From Patiria miniata (lineage: Eukaryota > Echinodermata > Asteroidea > Valvatida > Asterinidae), in assembly GCF_015706575.1 (NCBI RefSeq), contig NW_024037047.1, forward strand, positions 1,492,632-1,556,631: a stretch of 64,000 bases of DNA, given 5' to 3'. Positions 44,985-56,877 of the stretch are shown here, piece after piece. The position numbers were made by a program, and so were the translations under genes. Numbering within the stretch: the stretch's first letter is position 1; each line of letters starts with the position of its first letter. Below the pieces are notes generated by a model. That model worked only from the letters and a program-made list of their open reading frames with translations, searched no databases and was not told the DNA's origin.

Positions 44985-45790
44985 AATAAAACTATTTTGA
45001 AATTTAGAAAGGCCCTAAATTACAAAAGTAGCTACACAAAAGCTGCTACCCTTGATTATTTGCATCGTCACCAAGAGTGCAATATGTCCTTGTTTGCATT
45101 GTTATCTTAGACGCTCCATAGCAACCGCCTCAAGTTGTGCATCATCGTCGGTCTGATTTCGAAAAAACAGCTCCGGGTTAGGCCAAAAAAAAAGGCTCGC
45201 GCGTCGCCGTAGCCATGCGCGTCGGCAAAATGAAAAAGTTTTTTTTTTCAATAAAAGATGATGTCTCAAAACCGCCAAACTAACTGGTTTGACTGGAATC
45301 CTGCTGCTGCACAATTGTTACGTGTTTTTAGATGGGGTTATGATCGAGAAGAAGCTTTATGTGGCCTATCTGGACTCCCATATATTTGCACTTGGTTTAG
45401 TTGGGCACCATTTGCAGTCATCAGCCGACATTTGAAGCAAAAAAAAACGGGAGGGGGGAAGCCGCGTCGCCTCACCACTTTTTGGGCAAGCTCCATACCA
45501 GAAACCGGAGACTTTTTTGTTGGCCTTATTTGCAGGGTCACCGAGCGTGCAATATGTCCTTGTTTGCACTGTCACCTTAGGTGCTCCATAGCAACCGCAC
45601 ATTGTTGTGCTTCACCGTCGGTCTGATTGCGAAAGCACACTTGGAAAAGTCCCTACTTAACATAATTAGACTGGTGATGTGCATGTGCGGCAGTTGAAGA
45701 GGAAACGTGGTGTCAGCTAGGTTGTCCCTTAATCAGGAAGGGTTTTCCTTCAGTTGTACACTTGGAAACCATGATATTATCATACTGCCT
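44985..45790. repeat. Inverted copy of the unit A/B sequence, with internal duplication
   Basis: The reverse complement matches the start of units A and B ('gtgtagcta', 'gttgctatggag', 'ggacaac', 'cacttggaaa'). The segment 'gagtgcaatatgtccttgtt' through 'gtcggtctgattt' (about 45070-45165) recurs at about 45548-45632 on the other side of the MITE at 45181-45525. So the sequence that makes up A and B also exists as a dispersed family. Confidence 0.6.
45181..45525. mobile_element. Harbinger-like MITE, copy 2
   Basis: 345 bp, over 85% identical to the copy at 22268-22638, flanked by TTA on both sides (45178-45180, 45526-45528). The left inverted repeat is shortened while the right keeps TACCAGAAACCGGAGACT. 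An 80-90 codon open frame inside (NWFDWNPAAAQLLRVFRWGY) is interrupted in copy 1 and is not clearly a protein. Confidence 0.7.
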
Positions 45791-46446
45791 TTAGTCAATA
45801 ATAGAAGCCTATTAACCTAGTCATGCTGTTTCCAAAGCACATACAAAAATCACATTTAATTCATTTCTAATACCTATTTTAAGTCTTTTCACGGCATCTG
45901 ATTTTCACAAGAGACCTTATTTTTTTTTTTTTTTTTTTTTTAGAAAATCGCCCAAGCAAGACTATACAAGCCACTCTTGGCAAAGGGCTAGGAAGAAGAA
46001 AACTATCCTGAAAAGAAAAATTATAATCAGGGAAGTTGGAGGTAGGAATTGATAATTCTCTTAAAGGAGAATAGATCATTGAATGGAAGGAAACAGCATA
46101 GGCAAGGACTTACAATAAGTTACCGAACTTTGGACAAAAACTACTAGTTTAGCTCTTTAATTGACCTACAACCCGGCACGGATAGAGAGTATGGGTGAAA
46201 GGAAGCAGACAGCCCATTTTTCATGACACTCTGTGTAATAACGTCTACAACGGTCGGTCGGTCGTTTATAATTATTTGCTGGCGGGTCGCTCGGTCGTCG
46301 ATCTGTCGCCTTCGGACAGTCAGTCAGTCCGTTAGTCAATTAAATTTAAAGGCTCACAGACAACACTGGGCTTTTCATGGTAGGGACCACTCAGAACAAG
46401 AATAGACGTCAAATGACTTCACACCTACGAAGACAAAGGCATCTGG
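45791..46446. other. Non-coding beside the BEL/Pao copy
   Basis: Holds a T run (45919-45941) and a GGTC/GTCA microsatellite (46250-46335). Part may belong to the 3' end of the BEL/Pao element, but I could not match a terminal repeat by eye. Confidence 0.35.
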
Positions 46447-49400
46447 TTATCCAGATTCCACCAACAGAACCAACTCGTGCACTGGTCTGGCATACGTCTT
46501 TCCAGTTGATGGCAAACGGACATTCACCTTTCGAACCAATCCATCATCTCCAGGACTGACACCGTCAACAATACCCAGAGGCCACTGGTTTCTCCTGATG
46601 TCTTTATCTCTCAACAACACTACGTCCCCAACTGCAATGTTTCTCTCCGGGTTGATCCATTTACGCCTGTGCTGAAGACTCTGGAGGTAACGGAGCCTCC
46701 ATTGTTTCCAAAACCGGTCGGCGAGAACTTGAACCATCTTCCACTGAGCCCTGTACATGTTGGAAGCGGAGTCTTCGACGATCACTTCATCGATACTTCC
46801 ATGTTTCTGAGTCAGCAACATTGATGGGGTGAGGAAGGAAGTATCCTCTGGGTCGGAGGTCAACGGGACGAGAGGTCGAGCGTTGACTATGGCCATGACC
46901 TCTGTCATAAAAGTGACTAGTGTCTCGTGAGTAAGACTTTGATGTTTGGTTTCGAGCAGGATGCCGTTGAGAATCTTTTTGGTCACGCCGATCAGTCTTT
47001 CCCAAACTCCTCCCATATGAGGGGCATGGGGAGGATTCAGTTTCCATTGTGTGTCATTCTTCTCAAGGTAAGACTGAAAGAGCTTGTCGTTCATCACTCC
47101 TACAAAATTTGATCCTTGATCAGACCAAAACACTTCGACTTTGCCTCGCAAGGCTATGAAGCGTCGCAGGGCGTTAATGCATGATGAAGTGCTCATTTCC
47201 TCAATGACTTCGATGTGGACAGCTCTGGACGTGAGACATGAGAATATCATTCCCCATCTTTTGCTTTGAGCAGTCCCGCCTCGGGTTCTTCTGCTGACCA
47301 CCTCCCAAGGCCCAAAACAGTCTATGCCAACCTGAGTGAAGGGAGGGCCGGGTTTGAGACGTTCTTCCGGGAGATCTGCCATGCGCTGTGATGCCAACTT
47401 CCCTCTAGCCTTCGACAAACAACACAGTGGTGAATGACCGAGGACACCAATCTCTTGCAGCCTGTTATCCAGAAACCAGCCTCGCGCAAAGAACTCTCTG
47501 TTAACTGCCTACCAGGATGGCCAACACTGTGATAGTGTCGGACAAGAAGCCTAGCAATGTGACTCTTTCCAGGAATCAGTACCGGATGCTTCAATACCAC
47601 TGGAAGGGAAGACTTCCTTAGGCGTCCACCAACGCAGATCAGCCCATCTTGGTTGAGCATTGGCGACAAGTCTAGGAGTGGACTGCCACGTGGTAAGGGT
47701 GTACCTTCTCGCAGGCAGATGAGTTCCTGATGATAGAACTGCTCTTGTACCATCCGCACCATCATTGTCTGGACATCACGTTTGAGTTTTACATCTTTGA
47801 CATGACTCTGGGTTTGCTCATTCCTTGTGCTGAAGGACCTGGCCACGTGAACAAGCAGGCTGAAAGCTCTGATCAAGCTGGTCCACGTTGAAAACCTGTT
47901 GGCCCGTGAGACAAGATTTGCTGGTTCCAATTTGGTTTTAGTTACCTGGATTTTCACCTCGCGCCTTATTTCGATGTCGTCTTCAGGGTTTACCAGGGGG
48001 AACTCTGATGACGTGACCTCCGTTGATACCGGCACCTGTTGTTGTGGACCTTCAAGCCACGAGGAGTGCTTTAAGCTCTGTGTAGCAATCGGACGTGTGC
48101 CACAGTCAGCAGGGTTCTTGCCTGTGGGCACATACATCCATTGGCAAGGCCTAGAGAAGTTGAGAACCTTATGAACTCGATTTGCGACGTATGTGTGGAA
48201 CCGTCTGGTAGTATTGTTCAGATACCCAAGAACAATCTTGCTGTCTGTGTGATACTTCACACCTGAAGGCTGAATATCCATCTCCCTGCATATCACTTTG
48301 CTGATTTCCGTCGCCAGGACTGCAGCACAAAGCTCGAGTCTAGGAACAGTATGGCCTGCTTTAGGAGCCAGCTTTGATTTGCCGAAGACAAATCCCGACC
48401 TGGGTTCCTCTGCTCCTACCAAGTATGCAACCGCAGCAACCGCCACCTCAGAAGCATCACAGTAGATGTGCAGCACTCCATTCTCAGGGTGAGCTGGGTA
48501 GGTACGGGGAACTGACAGGTACTGCAGCTCAGCTAACCCAGACTTCCAAGACTCCCAGACTACTCTATATTCATCTGGAAGGCTATCATCCCAACCAGCG
48601 TTGTGTGCAGTCATATCCCTGAACAAGACTCTTGCCTGTATCATGACTGGTGCGAGAAAACCAAGAGGATCGAACACCCCGTTGATGGTTGACAGAACAC
48701 CCCGTCTCGTGTAGGGCCTTTCCTCCAGGTCCGTTTGAAACCTAAAGGTGTCATCACATATGTTCCACAGAACGCCCAAACTTCTCTGTGTGGGTACACC
48801 GTCGCTGAGCGTGAGGTTCCTTATGTCTTTCTGGACTTCCTCTGGCTCGAATGCATCGAGGACTTCTTGGGAGTTGGAAGCAATTTTGTGTAAACGAACA
48901 CCAGCCTTCTCCATCAACATGGACCTGGTGCGCTTGATAAGCGAGATGGCTGTGTCACTGTCATCACATGACGCAAGTCCGTCATCCACGTAAAATTCAT
49001 TGTTGATGAATTCTCGGACATCAGGTTCGGCATCTTTAGCCAGATCTCTCAAACCATACGTAGCTACCGCTGGTGAGGGTGTGTTGCCAAACACATGTTT
49101 ACGCATACGGAACTCGATGAGAGGTTTGTTGAAATCATTGTTCTTGTGCCAGAAGAAGCGAAGAAAGTTCCGGTGTCTCTCCGACACAGAGAAACAGAAG
49201 AACATTGATTCAATGTCTCCACAAACTGCTACACGTCCCCGACGGAACCTCATGAGGACGCCCACCAAGTCATTGGTGAGGTCAGGACCCTTCAACAGTA
49301 CCTTGTTGAGAGAGTGGCCTAGGAACTCGGCTGAAGAATCAAAGACACCCCTGATCTTGTCTTTCTTTTTGGGGTGGTACACGCCGAAGAAAGGTAAGTA

Positions 49401-49766
49401 CCAACACTCTTCGTCTGGTTGAAGAGGAGGCGCAACTTCCGCGTGGCCATGAGAAATCACCCCTTCCATGAATGTCAGCATGTGCTCCCTCTTGGTGGGA
49501 TCCCTCTCCATGCCTTTTCGAAGAATTTGGGCACGTTTGAAGGCTTGCTGTCTGTTATTAGGCAGTCGGTCTCTTGGCTGCTTGAGGGGTAATGGTGCTG
49601 TCCACTGTCCATCTTCCAGGCCTCCTTCCCTCTTCATCAGATCTACAAACTGCTGCTCTTGGATGGACAGGCTAACACCATCGGAGTCATTGTCAAATAG
49701 ATGCTTCACTTGAAACTCATTCGGACACGGCTCACGAGTCACACTTGACGTTTGCCTTGCACTCAC
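46447..49766 (-). CDS. pol: pol part of the BEL/Pao copy
   Basis: Reverse transcriptase (CWYLPFFGVYHPKKKDKIRG, FYVDDGLASC), Pao-type RNase H (LHIYCDASEVAVAAVAYLVG), an integrase zinc-binding segment (HYHSVGHPGRQLTE) and an integrase core (VGIDCFGPWEVV, VFWSDQGSNFVG, PHMGGVWERLIG). Only the fossil's parts are named here. Confidence 0.85.
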
Positions 49767-51258
49767 GTGCAGAATGCTGCGGCATGCAGCATTTGAAGCA
49801 GAGATGATGATTCCTCAGAATGGCCCTCTTCTGTGGTTGGTTTTTGGAAAGAAAGGATCGGCATTTCACGATGGAGTGAGCGGTCTTATGGATGGGACAG
49901 TGCTCTCCTCCGGCATTAGGTTGCTTGACGTTCCCAACTTCAGTAACCCTTACACTGACAGTCCTCTTGGTGGCATCGTGTTGCTTGGGGTCGTGAGGCG
50001 TTGTAAGGCTGGGATCATTACGTACTTTCGCCTGGTAACTCACAAATTCGCTGAACACCTTGAATGGTGGGAAAGTCACTTGGTGTTTGTCTTTGTAACG
50101 AGCGCCCTCCATCAGCCATTTCTCCTGAAGGTTGTACGGCAGCTTCTCCACTAAGGGGCGTAACCCTCTGCCAGAGTCGAGGTGTAGCAATCCTGGGCAG
50201 TTGTCCATGTCCTTGACATACTCAATGTCCATGAGTAAGTGGCTGTATTCAAGGAGCTTGGCACTGTCCCGATGAGAGATCTTTGGAAAGCCTTCGATTC
50301 GCTGTTGCAGATCTTGCTCGACGACCTCTGGGGTGCCGTACTTCCGATCTAACAGGTTCCACATCCTGCTGAGACCTACATCCGGGCGGTCGACATGGAT
50401 CGAATGGATCGGTGTTACCAACTTGCAAGAATCTTTTCCTAGCCACTTGAGCATCAAGTCCATTTCTTGCGAGGGCTTTACTTTGATTTCTGCTGTAGCC
50501 TGTTTGAAAGATGCTTTCCAAGATTTGTAAGCACCTGGTTCGTCATTAAACATTCTTAAACCACTAGTTACTAACTTTTTTTTCATTAACATGTTGCTCA
50601 CCTCAGATATTACCTTTATTGAATCAAGATGCTGGGGTGAGGGGGCAGTAAGGGAATCATTAACCTGTGTATGTCCTTGACAATCTACAGTTTTACTTGC
50701 ATTTTTACAAGAGGACAAGTACTGTTCTACTCGTTCTTTGTAGCCTCCGCTGGGAAGATTCAGGTCATCGCTTTTCCTTGAGGATCCGCATACGTCTTGT
50801 CCGGTCTCGAGAACCGCAGCCTCCACTTCCGCCATAGCAGCATCCCTTTCTGCGTTGAGTAGAAGGAGGGCAGCTTCCTGTGTCGCATTCTGTTTTCTAA
50901 GCTCGGCCTCCTTGCGAGCAAACTCCAACCTCACCTTGGCCGCCTCAGCCTTGGCGCGGGCCTTCAGTGAAGCAGAGTTACAGGATGATAGTGCACTGGC
51001 ACTGGACCGTTTTGAAATCAGGCTGGGGGCTTTATCCTGTGGGGCTGAGTGAGAGTTTCCATTTTCAGATAACAATGGCATTTCCAAAGAGTTTTCCTCT
51101 TTGAAGTCCGGTTGGCTTGGCTTTTCGGACTTGATTGACATGATGAATTCTGAAGTCCTCCAGGAGACACGTTGAGTCGATGACTGGGTGACGTAAGTCT
51201 TTTTACTATACTGGCCTCGAAGCAAAACGAGAAAGCCCCTATCCAGTAGTTTAACCAC
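49732..51258 (-). CDS. gag: gag part of the BEL/Pao copy
   Basis: About 508 residues: an Ala/Glu/Arg-rich coiled coil (about 85-150), a middle region of the BEL gag type (NDEPGAYKSWKASFKQATAE), and a CCHC knuckle near the end (CFKCCMPQHSAREC). It overlaps the following pol part by a few bases. Confidence 0.75.
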   Translation of the reverse strand: MVKLLDRGFLVLLRGQYSKKTYVTQSSTQRVSWRTSEFIMSIKSEKPSQPDFKEENSLEMPLLSENGNSHSAPQDKAPSLISKRSSASALSSCNSASLKARAKAEAAKVRLEFARKEAELRKQNATQEAALLLLNAERDAAMAEVEAAVLETGQDVCGSSRKSDDLNLPSGGYKERVEQYLSSCKNASKTVDCQGHTQVNDSLTAPSPQHLDSIKVISEVSNMLMKKKLVTSGLRMFNDEPGAYKSWKASFKQATAEIKVKPSQEMDLMLKWLGKDSCKLVTPIHSIHVDRPDVGLSRMWNLLDRKYGTPEVVEQDLQQRIEGFPKISHRDSAKLLEYSHLLMDIEYVKDMDNCPGLLHLDSGRGLRPLVEKLPYNLQEKWLMEGARYKDKHQVTFPPFKVFSEFVSYQAKVRNDPSLTTPHDPKQHDATKRTVSVRVTEVGNVKQPNAGGEHCPIHKTAHSIVKCRSFLSKNQPQKRAILRNHHLCFKCCMPQHSARECKANVKCDS

Positions 51259-54194
51259 ACGGCATTAAGAAGTAAACTGGAAGACACTTGAGTTGAAATT
51301 ACTCATCTTTAATCCAGAACTACTCCCTTGCCTAGATACGGTAAAACTGTAAGAAAAATACAAAAAACTTGTATCGGTTATGCATGTCTACATGGTACAT
51401 GTACATATATGTGAAAAAGTAAGCATTCAATAAAGACCTAACACAGTTTAAGAAAAAGACAGATACATCCTCATGTGATCGTACAAAACATTCAAATACA
51501 TCGGGAATCCAAAATAGTGAGAAATTCCGTGAAACCAAAATAATTACAGGTATGTGTACATGAAATGAAAAGCTACCATGTCCAGTCAACAAAAACTTAC
51601 AGACTTGTGGATTTCCAATCTTCCTGGAAAATCAGAAGCTCTATGGATGTGTCATGTAATCACGCTGTAAAAACAATCCATAAATGTAGGCCCTTAAACA
51701 ATGTGTGTGCAGTTGAGATGATTATAACAACGCATTATACAATACACAGTACATTATACAATACACAATATAGAGCATGTCAAGGGTCGCACAAGAATAT
51801 AACCAAAGTTAGGCTTCTAACGATAATTTAAACATTGACAAACTTCAAAGGTTAACACTCACAAGGTTTAGAAAACCTAGCATACTCTTCCACGACGTCT
51901 GTCCAAACTGCAGAATAATGTGTAACTCCTGCAACAAGTAATAAAAGGGGACTCTAAATAATCATAACACGAAGCCTAACAACGATACATGTAGAGAATC
52001 TACGAGACATAACATGGCTTATACAAGAAAAGAAGCTTAAATTTATCCCACAAGAATTCCACAATTTAAGCACCCAAATCATCTACTCTAATTATCTGAG
52101 AGCAAAACAAATGATGTCAACTTACATAAGGACATGTGGATGCAGAACAAAAGGCAAGAAACTCTAAGAACACTCATAATTTAGACGTTCTATTTACATA
52201 GTTGTCGAGACTGCGCGAACATGAAAAACACAGCCCCGCTGCCACAAGGTTCAGACAGACAGGCGCATGCGCGATGCCCTTCTAAGCATGAGTATGGCAC
52301 GCCTGTGTATGGAAGGCATACACAACAAAAAAGGCGTACAGCACAATCTTCTACTGGGAATCAGGCCAGCGTGTTAGTATGGGATCAGCTATCCAGTCTA
52401 ATAATGATCAGCAAACTGCAACGGTAGACCGATCAAGGTACAAAGTTTCTACGTGTGTTCGTAATTCTGGGTAGTGTGCTGAAATTAAAGGTCAGCTTAT
52501 AAAATGGGGATACTATTATTGTCCGTTGACATGTAACTTAGGGTGTTCTTTGATAGTGGTATATAACCTCACCGTACTTCTACTACACGTATCGTAGAAC
52601 AAGGAACCGTTGCCTACACGCAGTCAACCAGGCTAAACTAGTCATGGCATACCTCCGACGATTATTTCAATGTATGTACAAACTTTATGTATTGTCTATG
52701 CCAGATAGTTATGTTGCCTTGTTTGTATATGCCATTTCATAAGATTTCAACCGAAGAAATACGTGTTGATTTTATACATGTTGTGCTTATTTGTGTGTAT
52801 TTCAATCGCTCGTACCCACCGCTCTGGAAACAGGGCGCAAGGAAGGGCTGATGAGCTGCACAAAATCTTGTGAAGGAAGTGACCTATGACCTTCATATAA
52901 AGCATCTGGCTGCAGCTGTTAAAGACCGCAGTTAGACAATGCGCGCAAATGCTATCCGAAAACCTCCCATAGAAATGCACACATTCCATAACGGAAGTGA
53001 TTTCTTTGTCATTGCGGACACTGTGGAACAATTTTGAGCATCGCATAATGCAATCATTGACCCTTCGGGAATTCGAAACGGAGCCTGTGCAAATGACGGA
53101 AATCACAAATTTACAACACAGTTAAGTTTTTCCTACATTATAACGCTTTTCAACAAAAACAAAAGCATTTATGCAGAGTAATGAATCAGTCCTAACGGCC
53201 GTTTAAAACCTTGCAGGGTCGTGGTCGTAATGACTTCAGGTCACAGGTTACGCAAAATCTATCCAATCAGAGCCTGAATTCATCAGCCATTTCCATGCAT
53301 TGTCCTGTTCGAGCGAAGTGTTTCAACTGAGCACAGTTACATGACGAACGCATGCGCTAACTTCACCGTTCCTAAAAAGGGAAATGATTAAAGTCATAAT
53401 AAACTTTCCACTAACGAAAATAGTACTGTTTTGCTTTTGATCAGCAAAAAAATCATTCAGTTGGGCCACGAACTTTGGAGACATTGCGATCGAAAGACGG
53501 TGCTTTAACTATTTTGGAGTTCCAGATAATGATGACACTCCGTGCTACTTTCGAGGTTATTTCTCTAATAACAATACAAACGTTATTTACCATTGAATGA
53601 AACATCACATGAAAAAAACACCCCAAGTGCAGGTCTTGCCGGATACACTTCGAATGTAGGAACAGGAAGCTAGCAATGAATCCTAAATACGTTAGGAGGT
53701 TTTCATCAAGCAAAACCTATGCAGGACTGGCCTACGTCTGGACCTACCATTCAAAATCACAGTAATATTTTGTTTCCCAGAACCCTGCACGGAACCAGCA
53801 AAATGGTAACAAGGTTTACCACTATTATGTGCAAGTTGTGTGGTGATAAGCTTCCTTTTTGCTGAATTGGAAAGTATCTCTGGCAACTGTCATTTAAGAG
53901 AGGGGCGCCAATGTTCAGTGTTTGAAACCTATCATGCTTTTGTAGTTGGAAAGGGTTAGTGTTGCTTTTGTTGAAACACTGACGATCTCGATAATCTAAT
54001 CCATTCGTTAAACTATCAATAAGTAGGAACTGCAGTGCGTCTAACCACAATTTACATACCTACTTGAAACAGGGGAATATGAACAAAAAAATAAAGCAGA
54101 TGAGCCATGTAGAAAACTTGCTGGAACGGTGCCCCAGTTGATGCCCATGCTTTGCATAGATTTGCATACAGTATCATGTTTATATGTTTTGATG
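51259..54194. other. Non-coding, nothing recognised
   Basis: AT-rich, with AC- and AT-rich phrases near 51700-51780 ('acaatacacagtacatta'). The open frame on minus at 52747-53106 (119 residues, Cys- and Ser-rich) has no recognised domain or splice context. The BEL/Pao left end may reach into the first few hundred bases. Confidence 0.4.
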
Positions 54195-54202
54195 TTGCCA
54201 AG

Positions 54203-54428
54203 CAGTGCGTACCCACGGGGGAGGGGGGGCGTGGGGGGGGGGGGCGACAGCCTGTGGGGGGGGGGGCACTGGGGGTCGCCCCCCAGTGCCCCCCCCCCAC
54301 TGAGATTTTGAGTTTCTAAAAAAAAATATCATTGATCTACATGACGTCCCCCCCCCCTCATGAAATGTTCCAGCCCCCAGCGGCCCCCCCCCCCCCCCCC
54401 CACTGAAAAGTTCCTGGCTACGCCACTG
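54203..54428. mobile_element. hAT-type MITE with perfect 8-bp target duplication
   Basis: 226 bp from CAGTGCGTACCCACGG to GGCTACGCCACTG, flanked by TTGCCAAG at 54195-54202 and again at 54429-54436. CAGTG ends with an 8-bp duplication are diagnostic of hAT. The interior is G and C runs that can pair. Confidence 0.85.
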
Positions 54429-54436
54429 TTGCCAAG

Positions 54437-55410
54437 GACTTAGGGTCCTAACTAAGCATGCTAAAACACTGTCGTGTGAATCGACCCTGCTCGAAAGACA
54501 CTGGGCACATGTTGAGAATGTGGAGTAGGGACAATCTATCTAACTCCACAAATGCTGCACTTTTCCCCACAACATCAGATTATCTGGGCTAGGAAAACTA
54601 CCAATAGTTTCCCTCAAGGGCGGAAATCGCTCCTCGAACGTGGGGGAACAGGTTTTGTGGTCGGTTCTGCACAGATGCACTGACATACGGAATAGCCTTC
54701 CTGAAGTTGTGGTTTCAGCACCTAGTACACGGCCCATATGCAATTTCGGGTACATTCTTTGAAACTCTCAGGATCACTAGAGGATACCTCAAGAAGTTCA
54801 AAACCACTTGATGCCATTTTTTTCTGACCCTTTTGTGGGCGTGGCCATGATTTTAAAAAATGGGGGCATTGCGCGCAAAAAAATATTGCAAAAAATTTTA
54901 CTTTTCTTTTTCGCGTTCGGACAGTTCACCCAAGTGCTACATCTAAAGAAAAACATTCCACAATTTTGCCTCTTTTGGGGGTGGGCAGCATTTTAAAAAG
55001 TGGGGGTCACATGTCGCTAACAGAAAATCGACCTGTAACAGGCAATCTTGAGGTTTTTGTTTTTGTTTTGTTTTTGTTTCAATCCATTATAATTTGGTTA
55101 GGAAAAATGGTTACATGTCAACTCATAAATTCTTTGGCTCCAATTTGGGGGCATGTCACACTTTTTTTTCATAAAAAGGGGGCATACGTGTATTCCAAAA
55201 GGAAGCTTGTGTGAGCCCATACGAATTATTGCACATTCTTTCAAACTCTCACAAAGACCTCTGGACACCTCAACAAGTGGAAATCTGCCCCACCCTACCC
55301 CCCTCCCCCATTGGCCATTCAAATGGCAGCCGTTTTTAACATATATCTGGCATATGGTACACATACAAATGGACAAATAATCAATTTTATGAGACATTTA
55401 TGTTTTGATA
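54437..55410. other. Non-coding, duplicated phrases
   Basis: 'tttgaaactctcaggatcac ... ctcaagaag' (54760-54797) and 'tttcaaactctcacaaagac ... ctcaacaag' (55240-55277) are paired phrases, suggesting a diverged local duplication of about 480 bp. No gene seen. Confidence 0.4.
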
Positions 55411-55590
55411 TACAGTGAAATCTCGATAAGTCAAACTTTGAGAGAATGGGCTCAAAATGTGAGCTATGCTGATTTTGAGTCAAGCAGGGTTGTATATCAC
55501 TGTTATACAACTGAAGGGAATAATTAGTCTTTGTTTGACTGAACAGTAGGTTTGATTTATCAGAGGTTGACTTGCTGAGATTTCACTGTA
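55411..55590. mobile_element. pogo/Tigger-type MITE
   Basis: Element 55413-55588 (176 bp) between TA dinucleotides. The left end CAGTGAAATCTCGATAAGTC pairs with the complement of the right end GACTTGCTGAGATTTCACTG at all but about three positions. CAGT-ends with a TA target fit pogo/Tigger MITEs. Internal phrases repeat 'gtcaa' motifs. Confidence 0.85.
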
Positions 55591-55815
55591 GTTTATTTTG
55601 TCCTGACAACAATGCTGACCTTGTTTTATAGCATACAAACTGCAATAGCCTTTTTAACTTTAAATGTATTCATCTTCACTTTATTTATAAAAATGATATT
55701 ATGAAATGTGGTACTCGATCATTGGAAATAAAGTTTGAAAATTACAAATTGCAATATTAAGAGTAAAGCTTGCCAAACTTGGGTGATTTAGTGAATCCTA
55801 CATAAGTCATTTGTA

Positions 55816-56480
55816 ATTGGACAACATATTTGGTATTTAATATCCATGACGTTATTTAGTAATAGAAAGTGTGAGACTATATTGTCAATAGTTTCAGAAT
55901 CCAGATCTGGATGGATTGGTGCCATACTTTAAGATTGGATATATCAGAAGGAAAACTTGATATCCGAAGCCTCTGTCAAGAGGTTTGCCTAACTTTTGAG
56001 TTTTTCGCTTTGGAAAACCATGCTGAAATGTTAAGGTAAAGGATTTGTAGTTATTAAAATACTTTTATAATTTGAACTAGTCACATGTTTTTCTTGAATC
56101 TTTGGGGAGCCAGGTTGGCGCTTGGGGAGTCAGATTGGCTCATTGGTTACTTTCCTCGCCTTTAATCGCAGGGTTCGATTTCTGCCTGGGCCTTCATGTG
56201 GATTGGGTTTTCAGAAACTATTGGCAATATAGTCATCAAAGTTTCAGCCTAAGATGTGTTTCTCTACTCGGTGGCTACAAAACCTTTTGATATATCCAAT
56301 CTTGAAGTACATCATCAATCATATAATTTATGGTGATATGCCAAATTTAAAACTGTTAATTGAAACAAATCTTGTGTAATCCATCCAGATCTAGATTCTG
56401 AAACTATTGACAATTTAGTCTCACACTTTTCTATTACTAAATAACGTCATGGATAATAAATACCAAATATGTTGTCCAAT
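55816..56480. mobile_element. Foldback element with ~100-bp inverted arms
   Basis: The arm 55816-55918 (starting ATTGGACAACATATTTGG) is the inverted complement of 56379-56480 with about 93% identity. A second inner pair (55927-55949 and 56288-56310) extends the foldback. A SINE lies in the loop. Family unknown; no clear target duplication. Confidence 0.8.
56102..56235 (+). mobile_element. tRNA-derived SINE inside the foldback element
   Basis: Box-A-like 'ttggctcattggt' and box-B-like 'gggttcgatttc' are about 35 bp apart, followed by 'tgtggattgggttttcag', shared with the SINE at 38457-38690. It was either inserted between the arms or captured by the foldback element. Confidence 0.6.
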
Positions 56481-56877
56481 TTTCACAAATATCTGCAGAA
56501 TAAAATGTAGCACCTCTTTAACTTTCTGTGTGCAGATGTCGTAAAGTTACAATTTACATGTAGAACTGAAAATGTGACATGGATTAGACTTAGAGTGACA
56601 ATGAAGACTAAAGTAGGGCCTACATGTACATGTAGGCTACACTGACCAAAAAACTAGGCCTACTTCATTTAGTCAGGGCCAAATATTGTAGCATAGCAGC
56701 GCACTTTGAACGCTTCCTGTAGGTTTGGGGTATCTTCTTTCCAAGAAAATGTCACTGTTTCCCCATTTACCGTTGAACGGTCGCACTCGCTACTGCAACA
56801 GACTCAACCAGCTGATGAGGCTGCATTTGGTCTGCTCCCATGAAAAAATGAGGCATATTAAAGTTGTAGTTTCCGCT

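Larger units (their letters stand above)
46447..51258 (-). mobile_element. BEL/Pao retrotransposon, old copy, broken
   Basis: On minus in order: gag (49732-51258), reverse transcriptase and RNase H (within 47322-49766), and integrase (47322-47500 for the zinc part, 46447-47418 for the core). The YVDD reverse-transcriptase box and the Pao-type layout place it in BEL/Pao. Long terminal repeats were not found by eye. It appears broken, with roughly one or two breaks, and is clearly older than the Gmr1-like element. Confidence 0.85.

Noticed and set aside
45258-45626. 122-codon open frame across the MITE at 45181-45525
   Set aside because: It runs through the MITE's end into flanking repeat; the other MITE copy does not keep it open, so it is unlikely to be a protein.
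46447-51258. A host gene with an integrase-like domain
   Set aside because: The full set of gag, reverse transcriptase, RNase H and integrase of BEL/Pao type marks it as a retrotransposon copy.
52747-53106. 119-codon open frame on minus
   Set aside because: Cys/Ser-rich, no recognised motif, no exon context; could be a relic but not supportable.
56102-56235. A functional tRNA gene
   Set aside because: Only box-like motifs are present; the arms do not form a full cloverleaf by eye and the body continues as SINE.
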